Source: Desulfovibrio psychrotolerans
Lineage (GTDB): Bacteria > Desulfobacterota > Desulfovibrionia > Desulfovibrionales > Desulfovibrionaceae
Length of the DNA: 64,000 nucleotides
Assembly (NCBI RefSeq): GCF_013340305.1
Contig: NZ_BLVP01000036.1
Coordinates: 31,344 to 95,343, forward strand
Direction of reading: 5' to 3'
Position 1 is the first letter of the stretch. Each line of letters starts with the position of its first letter. Below the pieces are notes generated by a model that was not told the DNA's origin, ran no database searches, and worked only from the letters and a program-made list of their open reading frames with translations. The position numbers were made by a program, and so were the translations under genes. Below are positions 1 through 9,121 of the stretch, piece by piece.

Positions 1-483
1 GATGTGGCGCGGCAGTCACTGGTCACTCCGCTGGGCATGCCCCGCACGCAGATGCTGTTCGGCACGCTGCCCGAGCAGATGCTCTCACCCGGTTCCTTCG
101 GGTGGCACCTTAACCGTATTCTGCTGGTACGCAACCACTACGGTGTACAGCACGCGGAGCGGCTGGAGGTGCTTCCGCCCGGAACAACAGGCACTAAGGG
201 CCATGCAGGCGTGCTTGTGCAGGTGCTGCGGTTGCCTGCCACGCAGACGGGCAAACGCAACCTGTTGCTGGTGGCGACGAATTTTAGCCGTGATGCGGTG
301 ACACAGACTATTGCCAAGGGGCAGTCTGTTGCGGTGGATCGTCTTGCCTCGGTCCTGCCTCCGCAGGATGTCCTGCGCGATGAACTGGCGGAAGACGCTC
401 CGGTAACACGCAACGCCAAGGGGCTGCACATTCCGCTCAGACCGTGGCAGACCCGCGTGGTGTTGCTGGAGAGCGGAGAATAA
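1..483 (+). CDS. Trehalose synthase / alpha-amylase family protein, C-terminal fragment
   Basis: This is the 3' end of a gene that begins before the window; the frame is open from base 1 to the TAA at 481-483. The visible ~160 residues resemble the C-terminal region of TreS-type maltose alpha-D-glucosyltransferases. They contain a helix of the type 'ILLVRNHYGV', a segment 'VLVQVLRLP', then the beta-rich 'NLLLVATNFSR' and a closing 'LRPWQTRVVLLE' typical of the GH13 C-terminal beta domain. TreS interconverts maltose and trehalose in the cytoplasm. No catalytic residue lies in the visible part, so the exact GH13 subfamily is inference. Confidence 0.5.
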   Translation, partial: DVARQSLVTPLGMPRTQMLFGTLPEQMLSPGSFGWHLNRILLVRNHYGVQHAERLEVLPPGTTGTKGHAGVLVQVLRLPATQTGKRNLLLVATNFSRDAVTQTIAKGQSVAVDRLASVLPPQDVLRDELAEDAPVTRNAKGLHIPLRPWQTRVVLLESGE

Positions 484-602
484 CGCGGAGATGGTGTAAA
501 CAAAACGGGCAGCGGTTGTCATGCGGCGGGGGGCAGGGAGCTTCTTCTGCCCGCCTGAGGCACCCCCCGCACGGCAAGTTCGTCAGGCAGCCGGAACGGC
601 AG

Positions 603-2339
603 CTATTCTCCGCATTCCCGCAGGTAGTTTCTGAACAGCCGTCTGCTTACACGGCTGAAGGCATCAAAGTCAGCGGAAAGTTCCAAGCCGGGGATAAAGG
701 CTTTCACCACCGGGAAGTTCAGGTCTTTTCTGCGTATGTCCACATAGACGGGACGCCGGTTGTTGGCCACGAGGGTACGCTCCAGCAGGGCAAGGTTGCG
801 GATGGGGTCTTCCATGGAGAAGTCCGGCAGGTCTTCCTGCCTGCGCACGGGCAGGTCGCGGAGCGCAGGAGCAGAAGGCGGGCTTTGCGGATAGGGGTAG
901 GGCGTTTCCGTAAGCGCGGAGATGACAGCCCGCCTGCCGTTCAGGCCGGCTCCCGTGCCGCGTATGACGCCGCCCTTTTTGTCCATGACAAACGCCGTGT
1001 AACAGGGAATGCCCAGTTCTGTGGTCATGTCCTGAAACATCACGTGTACCCCGCGTGCCGCATAGTCTTCCAGCAGCAGCGCAACCTTTTCATCTTCGCT
1101 GGTCAGGGTAAAGCAACGGGATTTGACAAAGGGAATCGTGGCTTCCGCGTCCCGTTCTATGATTTCCGTCAGCGCCGCCACTTTGGCCTCTTCCATGATA
1201 TTGCCGGATGCAAGCCCGGTGGACCCCTGCGCGGAGAAGAGGCATACCTCGTCAAGATTGCAGAACATGTAGACCATCTGCACGGGCACGAGTATGGGTT
1301 CCGGCCCGTGCTCTCCGGGCGTGTGCCCCTGCATCCAGTGCAGCGGCTCGTCATCATAGGGCACTTCCAGCGGCACCGTGTTGGGATTCATGGCGGCAAT
1401 CCCTTTGGCGCATAATTCCGAATGCCGGGCCACCACCACCGGGTGGTCCATGGCTGTGTCCTCTACCGCAACGGGTCCTATGGAGGCAAAAGAGGAAGTT
1501 CTCTCCACCATTTCCATGGAATATCCCGCCCGCGTATCCGCAAGGGAGAGCCCGCGCCCGTAGGAAGTGGCTATACCCCGCAGAGTCAGGTCATGCCTGC
1601 CGCAACGGACGGAAATGTCCAGATGCCAGCGGCGCAGCAGAGCAATGGGAGAAAGCGAGGCAATGTGCCGCATTTCCACATCCGCCACAAAGCCGTATTC
1701 CACAAGACGCTCCAGTGCCCGCATGGCGGTTTCCTCCGGGGCGGGGCGTTTCCATGGCTTGTCATAAGGTTCTGCGGCCAAGGCTTTGCGTACTTCTTCC
1801 ACGCGGACAGCCTTCTCCCATGAGTCGTCCTGCGCAGGCAATGCTGCAAACAGCATGGGCAGGTCAAATTCTTCCATGTCTTCCGGCAGCGGCAGAATGC
1901 GGTGGTCGTGCATGTTCGCCTTGAACTGGCGTATCCACGCCGCGTGCGCCTCCCGGTCGTCCAGCATGGTCCATTTCAGGTGGATGAGCGGGGTGTGGTG
2001 CCGCAACTCCGCCGCAGCGTTGTCAGGAAAAAAGACAGCCAGTTTGGAAAATTTGCCGTGAACAAGGCATGCCTCCAGCAACAGGGCGGCGAGCACGGGG
2101 CGCGTGTAGCCGTTATCCGAAAGAGCCTGCTGCATAAGGTTCTTAAACTGTTTCTGGTCGCAGTCCTTCAGGCGTTCAAGCAGGTGCTTGTGCATGAACT
2201 CGTCAAGGGGGCGGGCTTCCAGATAGGCAAGGCCGTCTTCAAAGGAAATATCCTGTTCGGGATTACAGGCTACATATCCCACGGTACCCTTGGTGTCCGT
2301 GAGGGTAAAAGCATAGTGCATGGTGGTGCTTTGCTGCAT
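603..2339 (-). CDS. YcaO-domain protein
   Basis: A protein of about 578 residues whose C-terminal two thirds matches the YcaO ATP-dependent cyclodehydratase fold. Visible signatures are 'SYGRGLSLADTRAGYSMEMVE' (the ATP-binding helix region) and 'GLASGNIMEEAKVAALTEIIERDAE'. The N-terminal ~200 residues are not recognised. YcaO enzymes activate backbone amides with ATP, making azolines or thioamides in RiPPs; E. coli YcaO acts with RimO on ribosomal protein S12. No precursor peptide, dehydrogenase or TfuA gene is nearby, and the C-terminus lacks the proline-rich tail of azoline-forming members. A housekeeping rather than RiPP role is therefore more likely (inference). The start at 2339 was chosen over 2444 because AGGGAG lies 6 nt upstream. 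Confidence 0.85.
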   Translation of the reverse strand: MQQSTTMHYAFTLTDTKGTVGYVACNPEQDISFEDGLAYLEARPLDEFMHKHLLERLKDCDQKQFKNLMQQALSDNGYTRPVLAALLLEACLVHGKFSKLAVFFPDNAAAELRHHTPLIHLKWTMLDDREAHAAWIRQFKANMHDHRILPLPEDMEEFDLPMLFAALPAQDDSWEKAVRVEEVRKALAAEPYDKPWKRPAPEETAMRALERLVEYGFVADVEMRHIASLSPIALLRRWHLDISVRCGRHDLTLRGIATSYGRGLSLADTRAGYSMEMVERTSSFASIGPVAVEDTAMDHPVVVARHSELCAKGIAAMNPNTVPLEVPYDDEPLHWMQGHTPGEHGPEPILVPVQMVYMFCNLDEVCLFSAQGSTGLASGNIMEEAKVAALTEIIERDAEATIPFVKSRCFTLTSEDEKVALLLEDYAARGVHVMFQDMTTELGIPCYTAFVMDKKGGVIRGTGAGLNGRRAVISALTETPYPYPQSPPSAPALRDLPVRRQEDLPDFSMEDPIRNLALLERTLVANNRRPVYVDIRRKDLNFPVVKAFIPGLELSADFDAFSRVSRRLFRNYLRECGE

Positions 2340-2673
2340 GCGGGCTCCCTCTATGTGGTGTGTGCTGCACACTCCATACATCACTCCGGGAGCGGAGACA
2401 ATGTTATACGGAGTATGTGAATGCTTACGGGCAGATAGACTCATGATGGCAGCGCATCAGCGATACCATTCAAGACGCCGGAAAAGGTGCAGCCGCTGCC
2501 GGGCTGATTGCAGCTTGTTCAGGATGGTTGGCATGGTGGCAGGAGGAAAGCAGGTTTTCTTTCCGGGCGCGTACAGAGAAATGTCCGAACACAAAAGAGC
2601 ACAGCAATGCAGCCGCGTGCGTATGGCAACGGGCAACGGTGCCACACCCGCCACGTCAGCGTAAGGCGTACCC
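2340..2673. other. Intergenic region without a convincing gene
   Basis: About 330 bases separate ycaO from the next minus-strand gene. The part next to the ycaO start holds a perfect 13-bp palindrome (2360-2372, GTGTGCTGCACAC), about 20 nt upstream of the chosen ATG, so it would sit in the 5' leader. The short frames in this region lack ribosome binding sites or recognisable content. I see no terminator with a clear U-run. Confidence 0.4.
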
Positions 2674-3123
2674 TCAGAAGGTGACTTTGTCTGTCCTTCC
2701 CGGTACGGTTTTCACCGTTTCCATGGCGGAGAAGGCGGCTTGCACGGTTTCCTGAATCTTTCTGGGCAGATGTCTGCTGGTGGTATACACGCGCTTGCTT
2801 TCGAAGGTGCAGCCGTTGTTTGAAACAATGATGAGCTGAAAATTAGCCTGTTGATCGGGTGGGAGAATGCCCGACTTCGGATAGCAGTTCAAATGCAGGG
2901 TCGCTGTCTGATAGGCTTCATTACGGGCTGCCAGAGTGGCTTTTATGGCTTCCAGCTGGCCTTGGGTAAGGGAGCCGTCAGGCAGGTCATTGGGGTAGGT
3001 TACCGTAAGTCTGGCTTGCAGGGTGGCTTTCGCGGGTACGGCGGAGGAGGAGAACAGCAGGTATCCGTAAACGCCGCCAGCCGTAAGTGCAGCGCTGAGA
3101 ATCAGAGAGAGAATCAGTTTCAT
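2674..3123 (-). CDS. Small membrane-anchored or secreted protein of unknown function
   Basis: A protein of 149 residues beginning 'MKLILSLILSAALTAGG', a hydrophobic N-terminus that could be an uncleaved anchor or a signal peptide. The rest has two cysteines (in 'HLNCYPK' and 'NNGCTF') that could form a periplasmic disulfide. I do not recognise the family. The start at 3123 is preferred over the longer frame to 3318 because GAGGAA precedes it and the hydrophobic segment then begins at residue 1. Confidence 0.6.
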   Translation of the reverse strand: MKLILSLILSAALTAGGVYGYLLFSSSAVPAKATLQARLTVTYPNDLPDGSLTQGQLEAIKATLAARNEAYQTATLHLNCYPKSGILPPDQQANFQLIIVSNNGCTFESKRVYTTSRHLPRKIQETVQAAFSAMETVKTVPGRTDKVTF

Positions 3124-3415
3124 CGGTTCCTCGGAAGGGTGCATGTCCGGTCGGAAGCGGCACTTCGGAACGGCCTGCCTACCCTGGCTCGGAGTCGTTT
3201 TATGGTTGATACAGCATGTAAACCTTACTAAAATTGTAGTATATTCTACCATGTTCTTTTGGGTTGGGGAATGGGGGAAAGCCCCCATGCCAATATAATC
3301 ATACAATAAATACCCCAACAGGACGCAGGCGGTTCTTCTGCTCTCTGCCGGATGGGAGTTGTATGCGGCATGTGCCCGTGGAAATTAATTTTAATCAACT
3401 AGTTACGGAGATGGA

Positions 3416-4309
3416 ATGCCACTGTTCGGTTCCCATATGTCTGTTGCGGGCGGGCTGCATAAGGCTGTGGAGCGCATAGCCCGCGTGCAGGGACAGTCCT
3501 TGCAGATTTTTACCCGCAACCAGCGTCAGTGGAATGCCGCCCCGGTTTCGCCGGAAGAGGCCCGCGCTTTTGCGCAGGCATGGCAGGAGTGGGGAGATTT
3601 TCCGGTAGTGACGCACGGTTCCTATCTGGTCAATCTGGCTTCGCCGGATGCGGCTGTGGCCGCCAAATCTGCCCGTGCTTTCATGGATGAACTGGTGCGT
3701 ACAGAGGCTTTGGGTATTTCGTTTGTGGTAACACACCCCGGTGCCTGCGTGGGAACCGGGCGCGATGAGGGCATTGCGCGGGCTGCGGCCATGCTGCGGC
3801 GCTGCGTGCGTGAATCGGGCACCGGAAAGGTGTCCGTCCTGCTGGAGAACACGGCGGGGCAGGGCACTACTCTGGGCAGTGATTTCGCGGAACTGGGGGT
3901 GCTGCTTGATGAGAGCGGCTTGGCAGAAGAAGGGCGCGCGGGCGTCTGCCTTGATACCGCCCATGCGTTTGCAGCGGGGTATGATCTGCGCACCGCAGCG
4001 GGGTATAATGCTGCCCTTGCCGCTCTGGATCGGCATGTGGGGCTGGAAAAGCTGCATTGCGTCCATGTGAATGATTCTCTTGCGGCACTGGGCAGCAGGG
4101 TGGACAGGCATGCCCATATCGGGGAAGGGCACCTTGGAGCAGACGCCTTTGCCCTTTTGGTGCGCGACCCCCGGCTGGCACACCTGCCCATGGTGCTGGA
4201 AACGCCCAAGGATGAAACTCTGGAAGACGACAGGCGCAACCTTGCCCTTCTGCGCAGGCTGGCAAAAGAAGAGTCTGTCTCCTCCGGGAGTGGCGCGGGG
4301 CAGGCGTAA
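3416..4309 (+). CDS. nfo: Deoxyribonuclease IV (AP endonuclease)
   Basis: A 297-residue TIM-barrel protein of the Nfo/APN1 family, which cleaves DNA 5' to abasic sites in base-excision repair. Family motifs are present in order: 'GSHMSVAGGL' at the N-terminus, 'HGSYLVNLA' (metal-binding His), 'ENTAGQGTTLG', 'CLDTAHAFAAGYD', 'CVHVNDS' and 'RHAHIGEGHLG', ending near 'VLETPKDE'. Together these supply the His/Asp/Glu ligands of the trinuclear zinc site. Length is normal for the family. The start ATG follows a GGAG box by 6 nt. Confidence 0.95.
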   Translation: MPLFGSHMSVAGGLHKAVERIARVQGQSLQIFTRNQRQWNAAPVSPEEARAFAQAWQEWGDFPVVTHGSYLVNLASPDAAVAAKSARAFMDELVRTEALGISFVVTHPGACVGTGRDEGIARAAAMLRRCVRESGTGKVSVLLENTAGQGTTLGSDFAELGVLLDESGLAEEGRAGVCLDTAHAFAAGYDLRTAAGYNAALAALDRHVGLEKLHCVHVNDSLAALGSRVDRHAHIGEGHLGADAFALLVRDPRLAHLPMVLETPKDETLEDDRRNLALLRRLAKEESVSSGSGAGQA

Positions 4310-4433
4310 GTGCTAACCCGTGCTACCCCGTACCAAGTGGGCTATGCGGGCTATGGAGATCGGAGGCGCGGCTTGCACTTGGCCGCAAAAACACCTATTA
4401 CCCGCAGTCCAAACCCAAGACGGAGAGAATGGC

Positions 4434-4883
4434 ATGGCTGACAAGACCAAGCAGGAAAAGAAGCTCAAGAAGAGGCTGGAGGCCATCAAGCAGCGTAAAA
4501 CCGAAGCAGCTGACGATTTGTCGGATGTGCTCCTCAAATTTTGCCGTCCGCTGCTGCAGGAAGTGCAAAACCTTAACGGCGAAGATAATGCCGTGGGCTT
4601 GGGCGTGTTCGCTTGGAACGCGGCGTTCCTCACCCGTGACCGCTGGACAGCCAACCTCAAGCGGTCGTTGGAGCAGTTCAGCCTGTCAGCAGATGCGCAG
4701 GAAACGCTGGAAGGCATAGTGGAAGAGATGATCAGGCAGAAAAAACTCATGTACCCCAATGATCTGCGCGTCATCACCCATTATGAGGTCAAGATAGAGA
4801 ACAACACCATTGCCCTTACCGTGGAATCGCGCGTTGCCAAAAAGAATCTGCTGCCCAGATTCAACGAGATGCCTGCGGACTAG
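4434..4883 (+). CDS. Conserved hypothetical protein, lysine-rich N-terminus
   Basis: A 149-residue, soluble, mostly helical protein. It starts 'MADKTKQEKKLKKRLEAIKQR', a charged helix that may form a coiled coil. I do not recognise a named domain; there is no signal peptide or membrane segment. The start at 4434 follows GGAGAGA and is preferred over the upstream in-frame ATG at 4320, whose extension looks non-coding. Confidence 0.6.
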   Translation: MADKTKQEKKLKKRLEAIKQRKTEAADDLSDVLLKFCRPLLQEVQNLNGEDNAVGLGVFAWNAAFLTRDRWTANLKRSLEQFSLSADAQETLEGIVEEMIRQKKLMYPNDLRVITHYEVKIENNTIALTVESRVAKKNLLPRFNEMPAD

Positions 4884-4982
4884 AGAACGCCTTCCTCTTT
4901 TGTCCCGTACCGGGGGCGGTGCGCTTCTGCCGGTGCGGCGGCATTCTTGAGCGCCTGCACATGGTATCTCCGGAGTTTTGCC

Positions 4983-5546
4983 ATGTCGGAATGTCGCCAA
5001 TTCAACTGTGCCCTGCGGCGTGTTTTGCCTGATGACCCTTCCTGCGGGACAGGCATTCTCACGTTCATACGCTCCGTGTATGAAGCCTCTTTTCCGCAGG
5101 AAGAACGGCGCCCCTTCAATCAATGCATCAGTCTGCTCCATACCCCTTTGTACGGCATGGAAGCCGTCTTTCTGGATGATGCTCCGGTCGGATTCATCGC
5201 CTTCTGGCATTTGCGTGGATATGTATTCATCGAGCATTTTGCCATGTGCGCCGGTGTTCGGGGACGTGGCGCAGGCAGTGCGGCTCTGCGGGAGTTCATG
5301 CGCCGTCACGCCGGTCCGGTGGTGTTAGAGGTGGAACTTCCGGAATCCGGGGAAAATGCCCGCCGCCGCATTGCGTTTTATGAACGGCTGGGTTTTTCCC
5401 TGTGCGATGCGGAACATGTGCAGCCGCCCTACACGCCGCACGGCAGTTCCGTGCCTCTCCGGTTCATGAGCTGCCCCGGTCCGTTGGATAAGCCGTCCCT
5501 GATTACCTTCAGGGAGGCGTTGTTCACGCATGTGTATCCTTCCTGA
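4983..5546 (+). CDS. GNAT-family N-acetyltransferase
   Basis: A 187-residue protein with the GNAT fold. The central strand 'VFIEHFAM' is followed by 'VRGRGAGSAALREFMRRH', the R/Q-x-x-G-x-G/A acetyl-CoA pyrophosphate-binding motif A, then 'LEVELPES' and 'RIAFYERLGF' (motif B, typical of the family). The substrate cannot be read from the sequence. The start at 4983 has CGGAG upstream; an in-frame ATG at 4947 is possible. The gene runs into the bidirectional terminator shared with the SNF2 helicase gene. Confidence 0.8.
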   Translation: MSECRQFNCALRRVLPDDPSCGTGILTFIRSVYEASFPQEERRPFNQCISLLHTPLYGMEAVFLDDAPVGFIAFWHLRGYVFIEHFAMCAGVRGRGAGSAALREFMRRHAGPVVLEVELPESGENARRRIAFYERLGFSLCDAEHVQPPYTPHGSSVPLRFMSCPGPLDKPSLITFREALFTHVYPS

Positions 5547-5620
5547 ACGGCCGCGGCAGGACTCCGTGTGCGGCAGACGGCACATGGCCGTTATGGAACA
5601 ACTCCATACAGATATCGGAA

Positions 5621-5657
5621 AAGGGCTGCCCGCGTACGTGCGGGCAGCCCTTGTTTT
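5621..5657. terminator. Bidirectional intrinsic terminator
   Basis: A near-perfect stem of 13 bp (AAGGGCTGCCCGC pairing with GCGGGCAGCCCTT) is followed on the plus strand by TGTTTTT and preceded by AAs. It lies between the convergent GNAT and SNF2 genes and can stop transcription from both. Confidence 0.85.
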
Positions 5658-5687
5658 TGGGTCGTATGAAAGTTCTGTACTCGGCGA

Positions 5688-8600
5688 TCAGACTTCAAAC
5701 AGCATTTCAAGGTCGGAACGGGTGAGCGACTTCCATGTCTCCTGACCGGGGATAATGGCATCGGCTACGCCCTTTTTCATTTCCTGCAGCTTCAGAATCT
5801 TCTCTTCCACTGTGTTGGAGCAGATCATCTTGTAAGAGAATACCTGCGCCGTCTGCCCTATGCGGTGGGCGCGGTCGGTTGCCTGGTCTTCCACGGCAGG
5901 GTTCCACCACGGGTCGTAGTGGATAACGTAGTCTGCACTGGTAAGGTTAATCCCTGTGCCGCCTGCCTTGAGCGAGATGAGGAAGATGGGAATTTCCGGC
6001 GTGTTGTTGAACCGGTCCACCTGCTCAAAACGGTCTTTGGACGTACCGTCCAGATACGCGAACGGAATTTCCGATATCTGCAGCCACGAGCGGATAATGT
6101 GCAGCATGGAGACAAACTGCGAGAAGACCAGCACCTTGTGCCCTTCTTCCACTATGTCGGTCACCATGTCCTTGAATGCGTCAAACTTGCCGGAGGGCAG
6201 GTTGGTGGAAAAGCCCGGCATGTCCAGCTTGAGCAGGCGCGGGTGGCAGCAAATCTGCCGCAGTTTGAGCAGGGCATCCAGAATGGACATCTGGCTCTTT
6301 GCCATGCCCTTCTGGTCCACGTCCGAGAGCACCTGCTGGCGTAGTTTTGCCGCAAGCGCGGTGTACAGTTCCGCCTGTTCGTCTGCCAGGGCGCAGTACT
6401 GAACGTTTTCTATCTTGGGTGGCAGGTCTTTCGCCACTTCTGACTTGGTGCGTCGCAGGATGAACGGCTTTACGCGGTTGCGCAGGTAATCCAGCGTGTC
6501 CGCATCCCCATCCTTGATAGGCTTGATAATTCCTCGCTGGAAGGCGTGCTGCGAGCCGAGGAACCCCGGCATGAGGAATTCGAACAGCGACCACAGTTCG
6601 AACAGGTTATTCTCAATGGGCGTGCCTGAAAGGCAAAGCCGCTGGTTGGCCTTAATCTTCCGCACGGAGCGGGCGGTGATTGTGTTGGGGTTCTTGATGT
6701 TCTGGGCTTCGTCCAGAATAATGCAGTTGAATTCGTAGTTCTGCAGTTCCTCAAGGTCGCGCCGCAGAAGGGCGTAGGTGGTGATAACCAGCTGCGATTC
6801 CTCAATCTGCTTGAACATGTTCTCGCGGCGGGTGCCGTAGATGATGAGCCTGCGCAGGTTGGGAACAAACTTTTCCGCCTCGCGGTCCCAGTTGGGCAAC
6901 ACGGATGTGGGCACTACAATAAGGTTGGGGGCGGTTGCACCCATTTCCACCATATGCTGGATGAAGGAAAGGGTCTGTATGGTTTTGCCCAGCCCCATCT
7001 CGTCCGCCAGAATACCTCCAAAGCCATACTCGCGCAGAAAGTTCAGGTAACTGAGCCCCTGTGCCTGATACCCGCGCAGGGTTGCATTCAAACCACTGGG
7101 CGGCAGAATCTGCCGTATCTCGGTAAAGGAATGAATCTTTTCCCTCAGGCTGTTCCAGAACGGGTCTGTATGCACATCGGGCAGGTCTTCCAGCAGATTA
7201 TCCAGTGCGGGCGCTTCAAACTGCTCAAACCGCTGCTTGGGCGGCTTTTCCGGGTCCAGCCCCATGGCACGCAGCTTGTGGGCCAGCTTCTCCAGCCATG
7301 ACTCCGGCAGGCTGGTGTAGGAACCGTCCTTGAGCTGCACATAGCGCTTGCCCTGCACCCATGCCTTCCAAATGGCGTCTATGGGTACGCGCTGCCCTTC
7401 GTACTCCACCTCTATCTCCAGCGAGAACCACTTCTCTTCCTCGTTGGATTCCACCTTGGCGGTTATGCCGGGGGCGGCAAGGCGCACCTTGTATTTAGAA
7501 AGGGCCTTTTCGCCGTACACGCGGTACTGGGCAACCAGCTTGGGGTAGGCGTCCAGCAAAAAGTTAATGGCCTCTTCCGGCTCAAGGAACCACACGCGGT
7601 TGCTTCTGGGCTGAAAGTTCATCTCCAGCAGCAGATTGGTGAGGGCGGCTTCCTCTTCCTGCATGCGGCGGATGAGGTAGGTGGTTCCTTCAAAGGAATA
7701 GCTGCCTGTCATAAAACTGGGATTGGGGCCGGGCAGCAGAAATTCTCCATGCAGCGTTTCATAAAGGTTCTGAATTTCCAGCGTGAGCAGCGATCCCTCT
7801 TCATCCAGAAAGAGTTTGGGATTGTATGTGGCAGGCACGAAGATAGGTTCCATGTGCTTAAGGAACTCTTCCTGCCCGAAAAGGTCGGTGGAAGGCAGCT
7901 GCGTCCACACTCTGTCCAGAAATTCGGGAATATCTTCCTTCTCCACAATGGGCGGATTGGAGGCAAGGGTCTGCACCAGCGCGGAGTTCAGGCTGGTATA
8001 CGCGGGATAAAACCCCTTGTTCCAGCAGACCCATAGTGGAATCTGCCCGTGAAACGTAGCCTCGCTGTCCACAATGGATTGCGGGGGCTTGCCCTCGCTG
8101 TGGATCATCATGTCAAAGGTAAGGCCGGATTCTTTGAGCTGCGGCTTGAGCTTAAGATCCATGGTGCCTGTTTCAATGCGGCAGGGAGAGTCCGTATCCT
8201 GCCAGAAAAGATAGTATTCCCGCTTGATGGTCCACAGAAACCATGTGAGCAGCCCGTCGGGAATTTCCACACGATGCCCGAAGTAATCGTTGTAACGTCC
8301 TATCTGCTGCGCCACCTTGGGCAGGTTGGGAGAAAGTTCGCACCAGTCGGCGTTTTCGATTATCTGCTCCAGCGTTACCTCGCTGTGCACGGTGGAAAGG
8401 CCGGATTTATTCTGCCGGGCGCGGAAAAAGGCAACTTGCAGGCGTCCCGGTTCGGGATGAAAGCGGTAGATGAAATAGTGCCGGCCTGCTTCCGGTTCTA
8501 TGGCGGTGGAGAAAAATGAGCGGAATATCTGCCGCCAGTCGCTTTTGGGCTTTTGCGGTTCTGCCTCTTCTCCGCCACGGGTTTCCAGCGAAGAAAGGAA

Positions 8601-8891
8601 CTTGAGCGCGGCTGCCCCCACATGGCGGCAGGCACCGGAAAAGGCCTCCGGGCAGTTGCACAGGTAGTTCACCGAGTCTTCGTCAGAGTCCACGGACAGG
8701 CGGGGGGAATATATCTGAAAATCCTCGCCCTGCACGGTCCCTTCAATATCCCAATATCCTTCGCTCTTTTTCAGGCTGATTTTCTGAACGCCGCCAGACT
8801 CCAGAATGGAGCGGGAACCCTCGATGATATACTCGGGGATGGTGTCTTCTACCAGATTCTGCAATAGCTTCTTCGCCGCTGCTTCGTCCAT
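5688..8891 (-). CDS. SNF2-family DEAD/DEAH helicase with SWIM zinc finger
   Basis: A 1,067-residue Swi2/Snf2 ATPase. Near residues 85-110 is a SWIM-type zinc motif (C-N-C-P ... C-R-H-V). A long poorly conserved region follows, then the two RecA-like lobes from about residue 600: Walker A 'DEMGLGKTIQT', Walker B 'DEAQ', motif III 'LSGTPIENNL', and lobe 2 motifs 'LVFSQF', 'GTGINLTSADYVIHYDPWWNPA' (part of motif V) and the arginine motif 'QATDRAHRIGQ'. Bacterial members remodel protein-nucleic acid complexes, though the target here is unknown. It is a single-gene transcription unit, and GGAG lies 13 nt before the ATG. Confidence 0.9.
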   Translation of the reverse strand: MDEAAAKKLLQNLVEDTIPEYIIEGSRSILESGGVQKISLKKSEGYWDIEGTVQGEDFQIYSPRLSVDSDEDSVNYLCNCPEAFSGACRHVGAAALKFLSSLETRGGEEAEPQKPKSDWRQIFRSFFSTAIEPEAGRHYFIYRFHPEPGRLQVAFFRARQNKSGLSTVHSEVTLEQIIENADWCELSPNLPKVAQQIGRYNDYFGHRVEIPDGLLTWFLWTIKREYYLFWQDTDSPCRIETGTMDLKLKPQLKESGLTFDMMIHSEGKPPQSIVDSEATFHGQIPLWVCWNKGFYPAYTSLNSALVQTLASNPPIVEKEDIPEFLDRVWTQLPSTDLFGQEEFLKHMEPIFVPATYNPKLFLDEEGSLLTLEIQNLYETLHGEFLLPGPNPSFMTGSYSFEGTTYLIRRMQEEEAALTNLLLEMNFQPRSNRVWFLEPEEAINFLLDAYPKLVAQYRVYGEKALSKYKVRLAAPGITAKVESNEEEKWFSLEIEVEYEGQRVPIDAIWKAWVQGKRYVQLKDGSYTSLPESWLEKLAHKLRAMGLDPEKPPKQRFEQFEAPALDNLLEDLPDVHTDPFWNSLREKIHSFTEIRQILPPSGLNATLRGYQAQGLSYLNFLREYGFGGILADEMGLGKTIQTLSFIQHMVEMGATAPNLIVVPTSVLPNWDREAEKFVPNLRRLIIYGTRRENMFKQIEESQLVITTYALLRRDLEELQNYEFNCIILDEAQNIKNPNTITARSVRKIKANQRLCLSGTPIENNLFELWSLFEFLMPGFLGSQHAFQRGIIKPIKDGDADTLDYLRNRVKPFILRRTKSEVAKDLPPKIENVQYCALADEQAELYTALAAKLRQQVLSDVDQKGMAKSQMSILDALLKLRQICCHPRLLKLDMPGFSTNLPSGKFDAFKDMVTDIVEEGHKVLVFSQFVSMLHIIRSWLQISEIPFAYLDGTSKDRFEQVDRFNNTPEIPIFLISLKAGGTGINLTSADYVIHYDPWWNPAVEDQATDRAHRIGQTAQVFSYKMICSNTVEEKILKLQEMKKGVADAIIPGQETWKSLTRSDLEMLFEV

Positions 8892-9121
8892 GACTGTCCG
8901 AGGCTCCTTTACAAACTGGATGTGTCTCGATGAAAAACAGGTGAGAGGTGCCGCCCGCAGCCCCCAAGCACAAGGCGGACCGAGAAGTTATGCGATTTCA
9001 CACCGAATTTCAATAGGGTGCGGTTCTGCTCCCTTGATACTTGACGGTTTTCAGCGCAATATTATGCGTATGCGGGCTAGAATACCGTATCTACCGGAAT
9101 TGGCAATAGCGTGAGAGAACA

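Noticed and set aside
603..2339. RiPP biosynthetic cluster around the YcaO gene
   Set aside because: No precursor peptide, dehydrogenase, TfuA, protease or transporter gene is adjacent.
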